This document shows positions 15,485-23,521 of a stretch of DNA of 64,000 nt, one piece after another. Origin of the DNA: CAXSBR01 sp964236495 (GTDB lineage Bacteria; Actinomycetota; Actinomycetes; Mycobacteriales; Jatrophihabitantaceae); NCBI GenBank assembly GCA_964236495.1, contig CAXSBR010000007.1, positions 93,123 to 157,122 on the forward strand, given 5' to 3'. How positions within the stretch are numbered: the stretch's first letter is position 1; each line of letters opens with the position of its first letter. The notes under the pieces were generated by a model. The model was not told the DNA's origin and made no database searches. It saw nothing but the letters and a program-made list of their open reading frames with translations. Both the position numbers and the translations under genes were made by a program.

Positions 15485-15580
15485 TCGGCGGGGACGATTC
15501 TCTGGGCCGGTCTTGGGCAGCCGGTTGATCTGTTGCCACTGGCCTGCCAGCGGTTTCGGGCGTCGCTCACTGCACGTTGA
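15481..15580 (+). pseudogene. Remnant of a MazF-like toxin gene
   Basis: A GTG overlaps the antitoxin stop and begins V-I, as MazF proteins do, but the frame stops after 15 codons. In a shifted frame from 15491 the DNA reads GTILWAGLGQPVDLL, closely resembling the start of MazF (RGDIWWADLGEP in typical members). That frame also stops, at 15578-15580. A loss of two bases (or gain of one) near 15487-15493 plus deletion of the rest explains this. The endonuclease would be inactive. Confidence 0.5.
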
Positions 15581-15584
15581 CGTC

Positions 15585-16790
15585 TCAGACGACGCGGTGC
15601 CCGGCTTGCCATACCTGGCCGACTAGGGGCACGCCCGGGCGGTAGGCCAGGTGGACATAGCTGGGCGCGTCGAGTATGAGCAGGTCGGCGCGAGCACCCA
15701 CCCGGATGACGCCGACGTCGGTACGCCGCAGAGCTCGGGCTCCACCGGCGGTTGCGGCGTACACCGCCTCTGCCGGCGTCATCCTCATCTCGCGCACCGC
15801 CAGCGCGATGGCCAGCGGCATCGAGGTCGAATACGCGCTGCCCGGATTGCAATCCGTGGCCAGGGCGACAACTGCACCGGCGTCGAGTAGCCGGCGCGCG
15901 TCCGGATACGGGGAGCGGGTGCTGAACTCGACCAGCGGCAGCAGCGTCGCGACGGTGCCGCCTCCTGGCTCGGCCAAGGCGTCGACGTCGGCGTCCGACA
16001 AGTGCGTGCAGTGGTCCGCGCTCGCGGCGTGCATCTCTACCGCCAGCTGCACGCCCGGTCCGGGCGCCAGCTGGTTAGCGTGCAGCCGCGGCTGCAATCC
16101 GGCGTCGATGCCGGCGCGCAGAACCTGGCGTGCCTCGTCCGCGTCGAAGGCGCCGCGATCGCAGAAGACGTCGATCCAGCGGGCATGCGGCGCGCAGGCG
16201 TGGAGCATGGGTCCGCACACGAGCTCGACGTAGTCCGATCTCGACGTTGAAGCAGGCACCACGTGCGCGCCCAGGAATGTCGTCTCAGGAGTGACCTCGC
16301 TGGCCAGCCGCAGGCTGCGCGACTCGGTATCCACGTCCAGGCCATAGCCGGACTTGCACTCGAGTGTGGTAACTCCGGCGTGCAGCAGTTCCGCGGTCAG
16401 CCGCGCCAGGTTCGCGCGCAAGTCGGCGTCGGACGCGGCGCGGGTGGCCGAGACGGTGCCGGTAATGCCGCCAGCGCCATAGGGCTCGCCGGCCATTCGA
16501 GCGGCAAACTCGGCGCTCCGGTCGCCGGCGAAAACGAGATGCGCGTGGCTGTCGACGAAGCCAGGCAGCACCGCCCGGCCCTCGACATCGACGCGCACGT
16601 CGGCTGATCCGGCCTGCACCGCCGGGCCCACCCAGGCGATCGTGTCGCCCTCCAAGACGACGGCTGCGTCCGCGAGCTCGCCCAGCTCGGGATCCTGCGT
16701 GGCCAGCGATCCGATGCCTGTGATCAGCGTTGCCTTCACGTTGGTCAGTGAACACCCGCTGGCCGCAGCAGTGGCTTCGACGACTTGCAT
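15585..16790 (-). CDS. hutI: Imidazolonepropionase
   Basis: HutI hydrolyses imidazolone-5-propionate to N-formimidoyl-L-glutamate in histidine breakdown. The amidohydrolase signatures are clear: metal-binding HxH in GFVDSHAHLVFAGDR, GAGGITGTVSATRAAS, the TLECKSGYGLDVDTE block, FLGAHVVP, HANQLAPGPG, SADHCTHLSD and ATDCNPGSAYS with the catalytic Asp. About 401 residues from ATG 16790, where GAGGAGG lies directly upstream but close; GTG 16739 would give the usual family N-terminus (VKATLITGIGSLATQD). No other hut genes are in the window, so it may serve a pathway encoded elsewhere. Stop is five bases from the toxin remnant. Confidence 0.93.
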   Translation of the reverse strand: MQVVEATAAASGCSLTNVKATLITGIGSLATQDPELGELADAAVVLEGDTIAWVGPAVQAGSADVRVDVEGRAVLPGFVDSHAHLVFAGDRSAEFAARMAGEPYGAGGITGTVSATRAASDADLRANLARLTAELLHAGVTTLECKSGYGLDVDTESRSLRLASEVTPETTFLGAHVVPASTSRSDYVELVCGPMLHACAPHARWIDVFCDRGAFDADEARQVLRAGIDAGLQPRLHANQLAPGPGVQLAVEMHAASADHCTHLSDADVDALAEPGGGTVATLLPLVEFSTRSPYPDARRLLDAGAVVALATDCNPGSAYSTSMPLAIALAVREMRMTPAEAVYAATAGGARALRRTDVGVIRVGARADLLILDAPSYVHLAYRPGVPLVGQVWQAGHRVV

Positions 16791-17096
16791 GCCCTCCTCG
16801 TCCGCGAGGGCGTCACCGCGTAACCCGCTCACTGAGTCTGAAGCCGAGTACGTGTGGCGCGAAGCCGGATCGTGCGCGAGGCCAGCAACCACCTCACTGC
16901 CGACGCGACGGCCCGTTCACCGACGCCGCCGCCGGGCCGGCAGTCCCAGCTCGGCACCGGCGATGCCCGTAGCAGCAAACCTCACCAGGTCTCGCAGCAG
17001 ACAGGCACGCAGAAATCAGCGATTGTTCAGAGACCTTGGCAGCCCGCTCGACCCCGAAGGATCCGTCCGATACCGGCTTACGCACCGCCCGAGCCC
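16791..17096. other. Gene-poor stretch after hutI
   Basis: About 306 bases upstream of hutI with only short overlapping frames of unnatural composition. I see no RNA gene, repeat or regulatory site beyond what must be the hutI promoter. Confidence 0.5.
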
Positions 17097-17282
17097 TCAG
17101 AGGAGCCACGCCACGAAGGCGGCGCCGCCACCGATGATCATCAAAGAGCCGAGAGCGGCGAACACGCACCCTGTCAGGCGCTCACGCTGGATCTGGGCGG
17201 CTATTCGATCTTTCATCGGCCTCTTGAGCAGTCCCGACCACGGCGGGACTCGTCTGAACAAATCCTCGACCGGCCGCGTCAT
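17097..17282 (-). CDS. Possible small membrane protein
   Basis: From ATG 17282 the frame encodes 61 residues: a basic amphipathic start (MTRPVEDLFRRVPPW), then KDRIAAQIQRERL, and a C-terminal membrane helix GCVFAALGSLMIIGGGAAFV ending AWLL. The shape, a charged cytoplasmic part plus a single tail anchor, is believable, but there is no strong ribosome binding site and I recognise no family. A longer version from ATG 17429 adds low-quality sequence. It may be real or chance. Confidence 0.4.
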   Translation of the reverse strand: MTRPVEDLFRRVPPWSGLLKRPMKDRIAAQIQRERLTGCVFAALGSLMIIGGGAAFVAWLL

Positions 17283-17637
17283 CTTCAACGTCTGTCGGAC
17301 ATGCCACTCAGTAAATCCGCGGAAGTTTCCGCCAAGGCCAAACCGAGCCCGCCGAAGTGAGGCCCGACGAACATCAGCACCAGGCCGGGCCAGGGGCTGT
17401 GGGCGAATGGTTGATTCCTCGCTGGCCATGGCGACAGTTTGTTATCAACACCATCGCCGTTGCTAGGTCGGCACATTTTGAGGGCCATGCCAGGCCCCTT
17501 CCCGGACGGGGGTGGCTGAGGTTGACGAAGCCACGCTTCGCAACCGTGACCAACGTTGGTTGGGTACTTGTGTCTTGCTTGCCTTGGACGCTTATTCGAC
17601 CGGCGAGAAAAGAGCTGACTGCTTCGATGGTGAGGAT
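17283..17637. other. Gene-poor stretch
   Basis: About 355 bases without a supported gene. A plus-strand frame from GTG 17512 (MAEVDEATLRNRDQRW) overlaps the next gene antisense and is not convincing. GC content seems lower here than in the core regions. Confidence 0.45.
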
Positions 17638-18222
17638 TCACGCAGTGCACGCTTGGCGGCGCTGCTCGGCCACGGTGACCGTCCCGGCCTTCGCCGCGAG
17701 AAGGGCGCCGCTCTCTGAGCCGTAGTAGACGTTTCTGTCGACCGCGTCGAGTGCGGTGGAACGGAAAACGTAGAACGCAGACGTGTCCGGGCACGACTCA
17801 GTCGTTACCGAAACCCTAAGCGACTCGGTGTCGCGTCCACCGAAGCTGCACGTCACTTTCATCCCAATAAGCGCGGCAGAGAACGGTTTGCCGACCAGTC
17901 CGGCGCAGGCCCTGAGCGGCGTTGCCGCCATCGCGACCGGCGCCGTGGAACCCGCCGTAGACGGCGCTACCGACGACGTTGACGGTCGGATAACGCCTGG
18001 GGCAGCTGTATGCGAGCACGCGACGACTACCGCCACAACTACAGCGACGACGATGCACACGACGCCCACACCCCAGAGCCCCAGGCGCTGGTATCGAGCA
18101 CCGATCCGTTGGTGCCCCCACGCGGCCGTGGCGATGATCCGTTCGATTGGATGCTGACGCGAGCCCTCGCCAGCCGCCGTGTCGTCGTCTGAGCCGCGAT
18201 CGCGCTGCCTAATACCAGTCAT
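17638..18222 (-). CDS. Hypothetical membrane-anchored protein
   Basis: A product of 194 residues: polar N-terminus (about 45 residues), one membrane helix LWGVGVVCIVVAVVVAVVVA followed by a cysteine (ACSHTA), a Ser/Thr/Ala-rich linker, and an extracellular C-terminal domain with three cysteines (RACAGLVG, VTCSFGGRD, ESCPDTS) that could form disulfides. It ends EQRRQACTA. I recognise no family. The layout fits an exported sensor-like or wall-associated protein of actinobacteria. The start ATG 18222 lacks a strong ribosome binding site. It is followed downstream by gene-poor DNA and preceded by the LCP-family gene on the same strand, 100 bases away. Confidence 0.6.
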   Translation of the reverse strand: MTGIRQRDRGSDDDTAAGEGSRQHPIERIIATAAWGHQRIGARYQRLGLWGVGVVCIVVAVVVAVVVACSHTAAPGVIRPSTSSVAPSTAGSTAPVAMAATPLRACAGLVGKPFSAALIGMKVTCSFGGRDTESLRVSVTTESCPDTSAFYVFRSTALDAVDRNVYYGSESGALLAAKAGTVTVAEQRRQACTA

Positions 18223-18322
18223 CAGCCGTCACCAATCTGTATGCCGAACTCTGACGCTCGTGGCTCGGTTTTGATCTTCGCCCGCCGTCCCCGATCGACC
18301 GAGACCTGAGTCGGGTTACCCG

Positions 18323-19471
18323 TTAATTAGTCAACGTGCACGACTTATCCGCCGCTGTTACAGGCTTGCCAGAGGGCTTAGCGACTATCTTCGCCTCTTT
18401 CGACGAGGTGACAGCGATCGTGCCATCGTTGATGATCTCGTCATACAAAGTGCGATTTGCCTTGCTGTTCAGCAGAACACGATTACCGTGAGTGCTGCTT
18501 GGGTTAGCAGGGTCGTATGCGGGGTTCGTAATCGCCGGCGTGTAAAAAACTACATGTTTCGGGTCTAGACTCTTCAGCGAATTAAACAATTTACTGAGGT
18601 CTGTCAAGCTGGTGCCCTTGTCAACAAGAATGGCTTTGAACGCAGCAGAAACAAACGCGTTGAGCTTTTGCGGGTTGGTATACATCGAGCCTGTTCGCGC
18701 CTCGCGCAGAACGGCACCGAGGAAACGCTGTTGTCGTTTGATCCGTTCCAAATCTGAGCCGGTACCAATGTGCCGCAAGCGCACATACGCTATTGCTTGC
18801 GAACCGTCGAGCTTATTGATCCCCTTCTTTAAAACTAAGCTTTTGTCGTGTTCTGGATGGATCAAGGATTGTGGTGAACAGATCGTTACGCCACCTAGCG
18901 CATCGACGACGTGCTGAAATCCAGCGAAGTTGATCTGGACATAGTGCTTGATTGCAATGCCTGTCAGTTTCTGCAAAGTTCTTATTACGCACGCGGCCCC
19001 TGCACCACTAGATGCGGAAGATCCGTCGGGAAGAGCCTCAGCGAATGCGGAGTTGAAGATACCCATATGAGTCGGGTGGACGTTGCCCTTACTGTCCCTA
19101 CATTCGGGTATCCTCACCCAGGAGTCTCGCGGTATATTAATCGCCATTGCCTTGGTATGCGCCTTGTTCAAGTGGATGATGATTGTTGTGTCCGACCGTT
19201 GGCCCGGTATAGCCCCCGCTGTTTCAAGCCCACTACGACTGTCTGAGCCGATTAAGAGATAGTTCTCTGCGTGTAACTGCGCTGGCGCCTCGCGTATGTC
19301 GGGGCTATTAGTCTGAAGTACCGGAGCGGAGCCCGTAAGCCGCGGAATAGCATCATTGTAATGCGCGTATACCCGCCATGCCGTGGCAGCGGTCACACCC
19401 AAAAGAATGAGGCTAAACGCGAGGCAAGTTATCAGAATCCGCGACGCGCGTCTCGTCATCAGATTTTTCAC
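18323..19471 (-). CDS. LytR-CpsA-Psr (LCP) family cell wall ligase
   Basis: LCP proteins move glycopolymers from lipid carriers to peptidoglycan on the outer face of the membrane. From GTG 19471 (VKNLMTRRASRILI; GGAGAA about 10 bases upstream) the protein has 382 residues. An N-terminal membrane anchor ILITCLAFSLILLGVTAATA precedes the LCP domain: LLIGSDSRSG, RSDTTIIIHLNK, AINIPRDSWVRIP, HMGIFNSAFAE, VQINFAGFQHVVDALGGV, KLDGSQAIAYVRLRHIG, DLERIKRQQRFLGAVLREA. The pyrophosphate-binding Arg and Asp residues are present. Base composition is clearly lower in GC than in neighbouring genes, with many A/T-ending codons, suggesting horizontal acquisition. An ATG at 19570 would extend it by 33 unlikely residues. 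Confidence 0.92.
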   Translation of the reverse strand: MKNLMTRRASRILITCLAFSLILLGVTAATAWRVYAHYNDAIPRLTGSAPVLQTNSPDIREAPAQLHAENYLLIGSDSRSGLETAGAIPGQRSDTTIIIHLNKAHTKAMAINIPRDSWVRIPECRDSKGNVHPTHMGIFNSAFAEALPDGSSASSGAGAACVIRTLQKLTGIAIKHYVQINFAGFQHVVDALGGVTICSPQSLIHPEHDKSLVLKKGINKLDGSQAIAYVRLRHIGTGSDLERIKRQQRFLGAVLREARTGSMYTNPQKLNAFVSAAFKAILVDKGTSLTDLSKLFNSLKSLDPKHVVFYTPAITNPAYDPANPSSTHGNRVLLNSKANRTLYDEIINDGTIAVTSSKEAKIVAKPSGKPVTAADKSCTLTN

Positions 19472-19934
19472 AGCTGTCGTTCTCCGGTGTCTACCATAAA
19501 GTACGACCTGCCTGACCTCGTTAGTTAGATTGAGGATAATGGACGGTTCGTGCATGCCATTGATCGTCAAAATATCAGGTGGTCGCGTCGTTGCCTACCC
19601 GAAGTTGCCCGCGATCCGCCGATCTGGCCGAGAAAAGCGGGCGTCGGGCGCGCGGGCAGCGGGTCACCGGAGAGGTTTGGGACACGTCCCACACATAGGC
19701 CGGCCGAACCGCCATCAGCCGCCAGGTTTCGCGCCGGCCGCGGGCCATACGGCGACCGGCGCTGGCTGTCGGATGCTCCTAATTGCTTGTAGCCCTGGCC
19801 TTGCCGACGGTGGCCGCCGTAACGTGGTGGTAGGGCCAGGCATGCCCGCGAACACCGGGTGCCCGTGAATCTTTCGCGTCGCTGAGCCCACAGGCGCCAG
19901 AAGGCCCGGGGCGCCTCGCCTACCCTCGGGCGTC
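19472..19934. other. 463-base intergenic region upstream of the LCP gene
   Basis: No supported gene. It lies between the divergent LCP and pentapeptide-repeat genes and marks the return from lower GC (left) to high GC (right). An inverted repeat (CCTGGCC near 19795 with GGCCAGG near 19832) is the only structure noted. Confidence 0.5.
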
Positions 19935-20591
19935 GTGACTGCCGAACCGACGCCCGGCGCTCCACTGCCGGCGGACCTGCCCGCCGACTTCGTCGAGGCG
20001 AGGGCGGGCACGCTGGACTGGACGCAGCTGGTGCACGGTGTGCTGCTGACCGGAACCCTGGACGCACCGGACCTGGCCGACGTCGAGATCGACGGGTGCA
20101 GGCTGGAGCGGGTGCGCGTGATCGGCGGGCACATCGCGCAGTTCGCGTTGACCGACTCGGTGCTCGCCGGCTGCGACCTGTCCGGCGTCGACCTGCCTGA
20201 GGCTCGTTGGGAGCGGGTGTCGGCTGCGGAGTCCAGGCTGGCCGGCTGTTCGTTCTCCGGCGGTTTCTGGCTCGACGTCGAGCTTGTCGACGGCGCTGCG
20301 CCACGGCTGGACCTGCGCTTTGCGACCCTGCGACGGGTGCGATTTGCAGACGTAGACCTCACCGGCATCGACCTCACCGGCGCCACGGTGGACAACGTCA
20401 GCTTCGACAGATGCGTGATGCCCGGTGCCCACGTCGATCAGCTGAACGTCATGCGGGCACAGTTCACCGACTGCGACCTCAGTGGCGCCCACGGCGTCGA
20501 GGGGTTGCGCGGTGCCTCGGTGGATACCGACACGCTGCAGTCCCTGAGTGGCTCCATGGCTGCAGCCTTGGGCATCAAGCTCCAACGCTGA
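19935..20591 (+). CDS. Pentapeptide repeat protein
   Basis: A product of 218 residues built of pentapeptide repeats A(D/N)LXX-like: APDLADVEIDGCRLERVRVI, LAGCDLSGVDLPEARWERVS, LRRVRFADVDLTGIDLTGAT, NVSFDRCVMPGAHVDQLNV, FTDCDLSGAHGVEGLRGAS. Such proteins fold as a right-handed quadrilateral beta helix; some (MfpA, Qnr) mimic DNA and protect gyrase, most have unknown roles. An N-terminal 30-residue segment (LPADLPADFVEARAGTLDW) has no repeats. GTG 19935 is the start. A copy of the interspersed repeat follows the stop by 12 bases. Fold is sure; role is not. Confidence 0.85.
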   Translation: MTAEPTPGAPLPADLPADFVEARAGTLDWTQLVHGVLLTGTLDAPDLADVEIDGCRLERVRVIGGHIAQFALTDSVLAGCDLSGVDLPEARWERVSAAESRLAGCSFSGGFWLDVELVDGAAPRLDLRFATLRRVRFADVDLTGIDLTGATVDNVSFDRCVMPGAHVDQLNVMRAQFTDCDLSGAHGVEGLRGASVDTDTLQSLSGSMAAALGIKLQR

Positions 20592-20603
20592 CCGACAACA
20601 CGC

Positions 20604-20655
20604 GTGAGGATCGCAGCGACGAAGGAGCTGGTCGTCCAGCGACCGGAGCGCCTAG
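20604..20655 (+). repeat. Interspersed short repeat, copy A
   Basis: Starts GTGAGGATCGCAGCGACG, continues AAGGAGCTG, and ends CCGGAGCGCCTAG. It lies between the pentapeptide-repeat gene and the quinone oxidoreductase gene. Three further copies occur at 21695, 35634 and 37516, all in the same orientation. Confidence 0.75.
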
Positions 20656-20707
20656 ACAACAAGATCCCCAGAACGGCGTCCTCGACGGGCTGACTACCGT
20701 CGCAGCC

Positions 20708-21679
20708 ATGCGCGCTGTTGAAATTTCCCGGCCCGGCGGCCCTGATGTGCTGCGGGTCGTCGAGGTGCAGGATCCGGTTCCCGGCTCCGATGAGGTGTTG
20801 ATGGACGTCGCCGCGACCGCGGTCAACCGGGCCGATCTGATGCAACGTCAGGGCAACTATCCACCGCCGAAGGGCGCGTCGGAGTTCCCGGGCCTGGAGT
20901 GCTCAGGGACGGTTCGCGCCCTCGGCGACGGCGTGACCGGCTGGACGGTCGGCGATCAGGCGTGCGGCCTGCTCACCGGGGGCGGTTACGCCTCGCAGGT
21001 GGTGGTGCCGGTCGGGCAGCTGATGCCGGTGCCGGCGGGCACCTCCCTGGTGGACGCGGCGGCGTTGCCCGAGGTGATGTGCACGGTGTGGTCGATGGTG
21101 TTCCAACGCGGGCATCTGCAGGCGGGCGAGACGTTGCTGGTGCACGGCGGCAGCAGCGGAGTCGGCACCGCGGCAATCCAGCTCGCCAAGTTCTTCGGCG
21201 CCCGGGTGATCACAACGGCCGGTACGCCGCGCAAGATGAACTACTGCCTGGAATTGGGCGCTGACGTCGCGATCAACTACCACGACCAGGACTTCGTCGA
21301 AGTTGCTCGCGAACAGGGCTGGGCCGACGTCATCCTCGACAACATGGGCGCGTCCTACCTGCCTCGCAACGTGCGCGCGCTGGCCCGCGACGGGCGGCTG
21401 GTGGTGCTGGGCATGCAGGGCGGCACCGAGGGTGAGCTCGATCTGGGAATGCTGCTGGCCAAGCGCGGCACCATCACCTCGGCCAGCCTGCGCGCCCAGC
21501 CCACTGCGGCGAAGGCAGCGATCGTGGCGGCCACCGTCGACAACGTCTGGCCCGCGATCGTCGCCGGCGCGGTCCGCCCGATCATCGACCGGGTCCTGAC
21601 ACTGGACGACGCCGCCGAGGCCCACCGCCTGGTCGAGTCCAGCGAGCACATCGGCAAGGTCGTGCTCCGCGTTAGCTGA
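20708..21679 (+). CDS. NAD(P)H-quinone oxidoreductase, PIG3/Qor-type zinc-free alcohol dehydrogenase family
   Basis: A medium-chain dehydrogenase/reductase of 323 residues without the zinc ligands. It starts MRAVEISRPGGPDVLRVVEV, with the Qor-like AVNRADLMQRQGNYPPPKGA, GLECSGTVRALGDGV, LLTGGGYASQVVVP, the Rossmann motif HGGSSGVGTAAIQLAK, and TAGTPRKMNYCLELGADVAI. The PIG3 group (TIGR02824) reduces quinones by one-electron transfer using NADPH. Start ATG 20708 is the family start; the upstream frame is open but belongs to the repeat copy. The gene is flanked on both sides by copies of the interspersed repeat. Substrate not known. Confidence 0.92.
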   Translation: MRAVEISRPGGPDVLRVVEVQDPVPGSDEVLMDVAATAVNRADLMQRQGNYPPPKGASEFPGLECSGTVRALGDGVTGWTVGDQACGLLTGGGYASQVVVPVGQLMPVPAGTSLVDAAALPEVMCTVWSMVFQRGHLQAGETLLVHGGSSGVGTAAIQLAKFFGARVITTAGTPRKMNYCLELGADVAINYHDQDFVEVAREQGWADVILDNMGASYLPRNVRALARDGRLVVLGMQGGTEGELDLGMLLAKRGTITSASLRAQPTAAKAAIVAATVDNVWPAIVAGAVRPIIDRVLTLDDAAEAHRLVESSEHIGKVVLRVS

Positions 21680-21694
21680 GCGCCGGCTCAGCGA

Positions 21695-21736
21695 GTGAGC
21701 ATCGAGCGACGAAGGAGCGAGGAGCGGAGCTCGTAG
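21695..21736 (+). repeat. Interspersed short repeat, copy B
   Basis: GTGAGCATCGAGCGACGAAG, then GAGCGAGGAGCGGAGCTCGTAG. It lies 15 bases after the quinone oxidoreductase stop, between convergent genes. Its CGAGGAGC (21718-21725) can pair with GCTCCTCG (21744-21751), so it may also act as a terminator hairpin. Confidence 0.75.
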
Positions 21737-21740
21737 GCAG

Positions 21741-22475
21741 CTAGCTCCTCGAACGGCGGGTTGCGGCCAGCCATAAGGCGTCCCGTTCGTAGGACGCGGC
21801 GTGTTCGACGAGTTCGGGCTTGGCCAGTTCGACAGCCTTGCGACGCGAGAACGCGGCCAGATTCCGCAGCCGCAGAATCGCGACCCGAAGCAGATCGTCG
21901 TACCCGAAGTCGTGCCCGTACGCGTTCAGAAGTAGGTCCGCGCGCGGGCGGGCCAGTTTCGCCGTTGGCGCGCCGGGCGGTACCTCGGCCGTCAATGGGA
22001 TCGTTCGAACTGCGAGGTAGGCAAGATCCCACAGCCGCGGACCGGGCGAGCACGTGTCGAAGTCGATGGCGCCCACGATCCGTCCGTCGACGAAGACCAG
22101 GTTGTGCGGGGCGAAGTCGTTGTGGCAGATGACCTCGCTCGGCGTCCTTGCCGGCAACTGCCACTGCGCGTCGTCAATGGCAAAGCCGACCGACGCGTCG
22201 TGCAGCCGGCGCAAGCGGCGGGCGCCGTCGATGAGAACGTCGTCGGACCACACCCACGCCGGCAGCGGGTACAGCGGCACGTCGCCGTCGAGGTATGACA
22301 GCACTTCCCGTCCGCCCTCGACGCCCAACGGTCGCGGAACCCAGTCGATGCCGGCGTCAGCCAAGTGACGCAGGTAGCGGTGCACCGTCGGCGTCCACGG
22401 CCCCGCGGTGCGCAGAACGCAGTCGCCACGGCGCTCGACGACGTTCATGTTGCCGCCGGCCAGCGGTCCGTCCAC
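21741..22475 (-). CDS. Phosphotransferase enzyme family (APH) protein
   Basis: A product of 244 residues of the aminoglycoside phosphotransferase/choline kinase fold. Catalytic loop ICHNDFAPHNLVFVDG (HxDxxxxN) and the metal-binding segment VGAIDFDTCSPGPRLWDLAY are intact. The N-terminus is short, so the nucleotide-binding lobe is reduced (VERRGDCVLRTAGPWTPTVH). Substrate unknown; many such genes are not resistance genes. GTG 22475 has AAAGGAG eight bases upstream, which decides the start; ATG 22448 is an alternative. It is divergent from the small hypothetical gene at 22529, with 53 bases between for both promoters. Confidence 0.87.
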   Translation of the reverse strand: MDGPLAGGNMNVVERRGDCVLRTAGPWTPTVHRYLRHLADAGIDWVPRPLGVEGGREVLSYLDGDVPLYPLPAWVWSDDVLIDGARRLRRLHDASVGFAIDDAQWQLPARTPSEVICHNDFAPHNLVFVDGRIVGAIDFDTCSPGPRLWDLAYLAVRTIPLTAEVPPGAPTAKLARPRADLLLNAYGHDFGYDDLLRVAILRLRNLAAFSRRKAVELAKPELVEHAASYERDALWLAATRRSRS

Positions 22476-22528
22476 AGCGCTGGCTCCTTTCGGTTATCGC
22501 ATTGCAAACGAGCAATAGCCTGGGCAGA

Positions 22529-22888
22529 GTGATCGAGATCGGCCGCCGGCGCCGGAGGCAGCCTGCCCCGCCGCACATTGTCTTCGACGAGCTGGCCGAC
22601 CCGACCCGTCGAGGCCTTCGGCAGTGGCTGCACCTGCTCGACGACGAGGTGGCTCCGACCGTCGTCGAGGCGTCCAAGCCTGATCTGATTGTCTGGTCTT
22701 CATTGTGGGTGAAGCGGCCCGACGCGCTCCTGCGCTTCGAGTTGTCCTCCGACGGCGGATCGGGCACCGCGCTGTGCTGGTCGCTCTCGGTCGAGGAACC
22801 GGTGCCCGCCGACGCGTTGATCGGGCATCTGCGCTACCGCGTCAACCGCATTGTCAGCGGTGATCTGCAGCTGAGCTTCGGCCAGTAA
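22529..22888 (+). CDS. Conserved hypothetical protein
   Basis: A product of 119 residues from GTG 22529: VIEIGRRRRRQPAPPHIVFD, LADPTRRGLRQWLHLLDDEV, LIVWSSLWVKRPDALLRFEL, ALCWSLSVEEPVPADALIGH, LRYRVNRIVSGDLQLSFGQ. Strand-helix alternation recalls SRPBCC-like actinobacterial proteins, but I cannot place it firmly. It has no signal peptide or membrane segment. It is divergent from the phosphotransferase gene and 48 bases ahead of bpa, so co-transcription with bpa is possible. Confidence 0.65.
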   Translation: MIEIGRRRRRQPAPPHIVFDELADPTRRGLRQWLHLLDDEVAPTVVEASKPDLIVWSSLWVKRPDALLRFELSSDGGSGTALCWSLSVEEPVPADALIGHLRYRVNRIVSGDLQLSFGQ

Positions 22889-22936
22889 CCGGGCTGCCTT
22901 GGCGGCGCGCGCGCGTCATCGGCAACTATGGAGGGC

Positions 22937-23512
22937 ATGACGAGCAGCGACGAACAGACACTTCCGGCAGGCAGCGCCGAAACGGCCCCCATTCAGATGA
23001 TCATGCCGGCGCCGACCGCATCGGCCGCAGCGCCCGACGACGAATCCCGGGACGAGTCGGTCATGTCGCAGGTCGAGCAGCCGGCGAAGGTGATGCGGAT
23101 CGGCACCATGGTCAAGCAGCTGCTCGAGGAGGTCCGCGCGGCGCCGCTGGACGAGGCCGGCCGCGTCCGCCTGATGGAGATACACCGGCGCTCTATCGAC
23201 GAGCTCGAGGACGGTCTGGCACCCGAGCTTCGCGCCGAACTCGAACGGCTGTCGCTACCGTTCGACACCGGTCGCGTGCCCAGCGAGGCCGAGCTGCGCA
23301 TCGCCCAAGCTCAGCTCGTGGGCTGGCTGGAGGGCCTGTTCCATGGCATCCAGACCGCGATCATGGCCCAGCAGATGGCCGCGCGGGCTCAGTTGGAGCA
23401 GATGCGCGGCCGGGCGCTGCCACCTGGCGCCGGGGACGGGCAGCCGGGCGTCACGCTGTTCCCGGCCCAGCCGGGAGCGGAACACCAGAACGGCACCGGC
23501 CAGTACCTCTAG
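22937..23512 (+). CDS. bpa: Bacterial proteasome activator
   Basis: Bpa (PafE) forms a ring that opens the 20S proteasome without ATP, letting it degrade unfolded proteins. The 191-residue protein has a disordered acidic N-terminus, then the helical core: VEQPAKVMRIGTMVKQLLEE, APLDEAGRVRLMEIHRRSID, VPSEAELRIAQAQLVGWLEG, LFHGIQTAIMAQQMAARAQL. It ends in GQYL, the C-terminal HbYX-like motif that docks into the proteasome alpha ring. ATG 22937 is chosen over ATG 22928; neither has ideal spacing to GGAGG. Presence implies the organism has a 20S proteasome, as only actinobacteria and few others do. Confidence 0.93.
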   Translation: MTSSDEQTLPAGSAETAPIQMIMPAPTASAAAPDDESRDESVMSQVEQPAKVMRIGTMVKQLLEEVRAAPLDEAGRVRLMEIHRRSIDELEDGLAPELRAELERLSLPFDTGRVPSEAELRIAQAQLVGWLEGLFHGIQTAIMAQQMAARAQLEQMRGRALPPGAGDGQPGVTLFPAQPGAEHQNGTGQYL

Positions 23513-23521
23513 CTTGACGGC

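Noticed and set aside
17512..17718. Plus-strand frame MAEVDEATLRNRDQRW
   Set aside because: Overlaps the hypothetical gene at 17638 antisense, no RBS, no recognised family.
20604..21736. Insertion sequence or composite transposon around the quinone oxidoreductase
   Set aside because: No transposase, no terminal inverted repeats or target duplications; the flanking repeats are only about 50 bases and also occur inside gdh.
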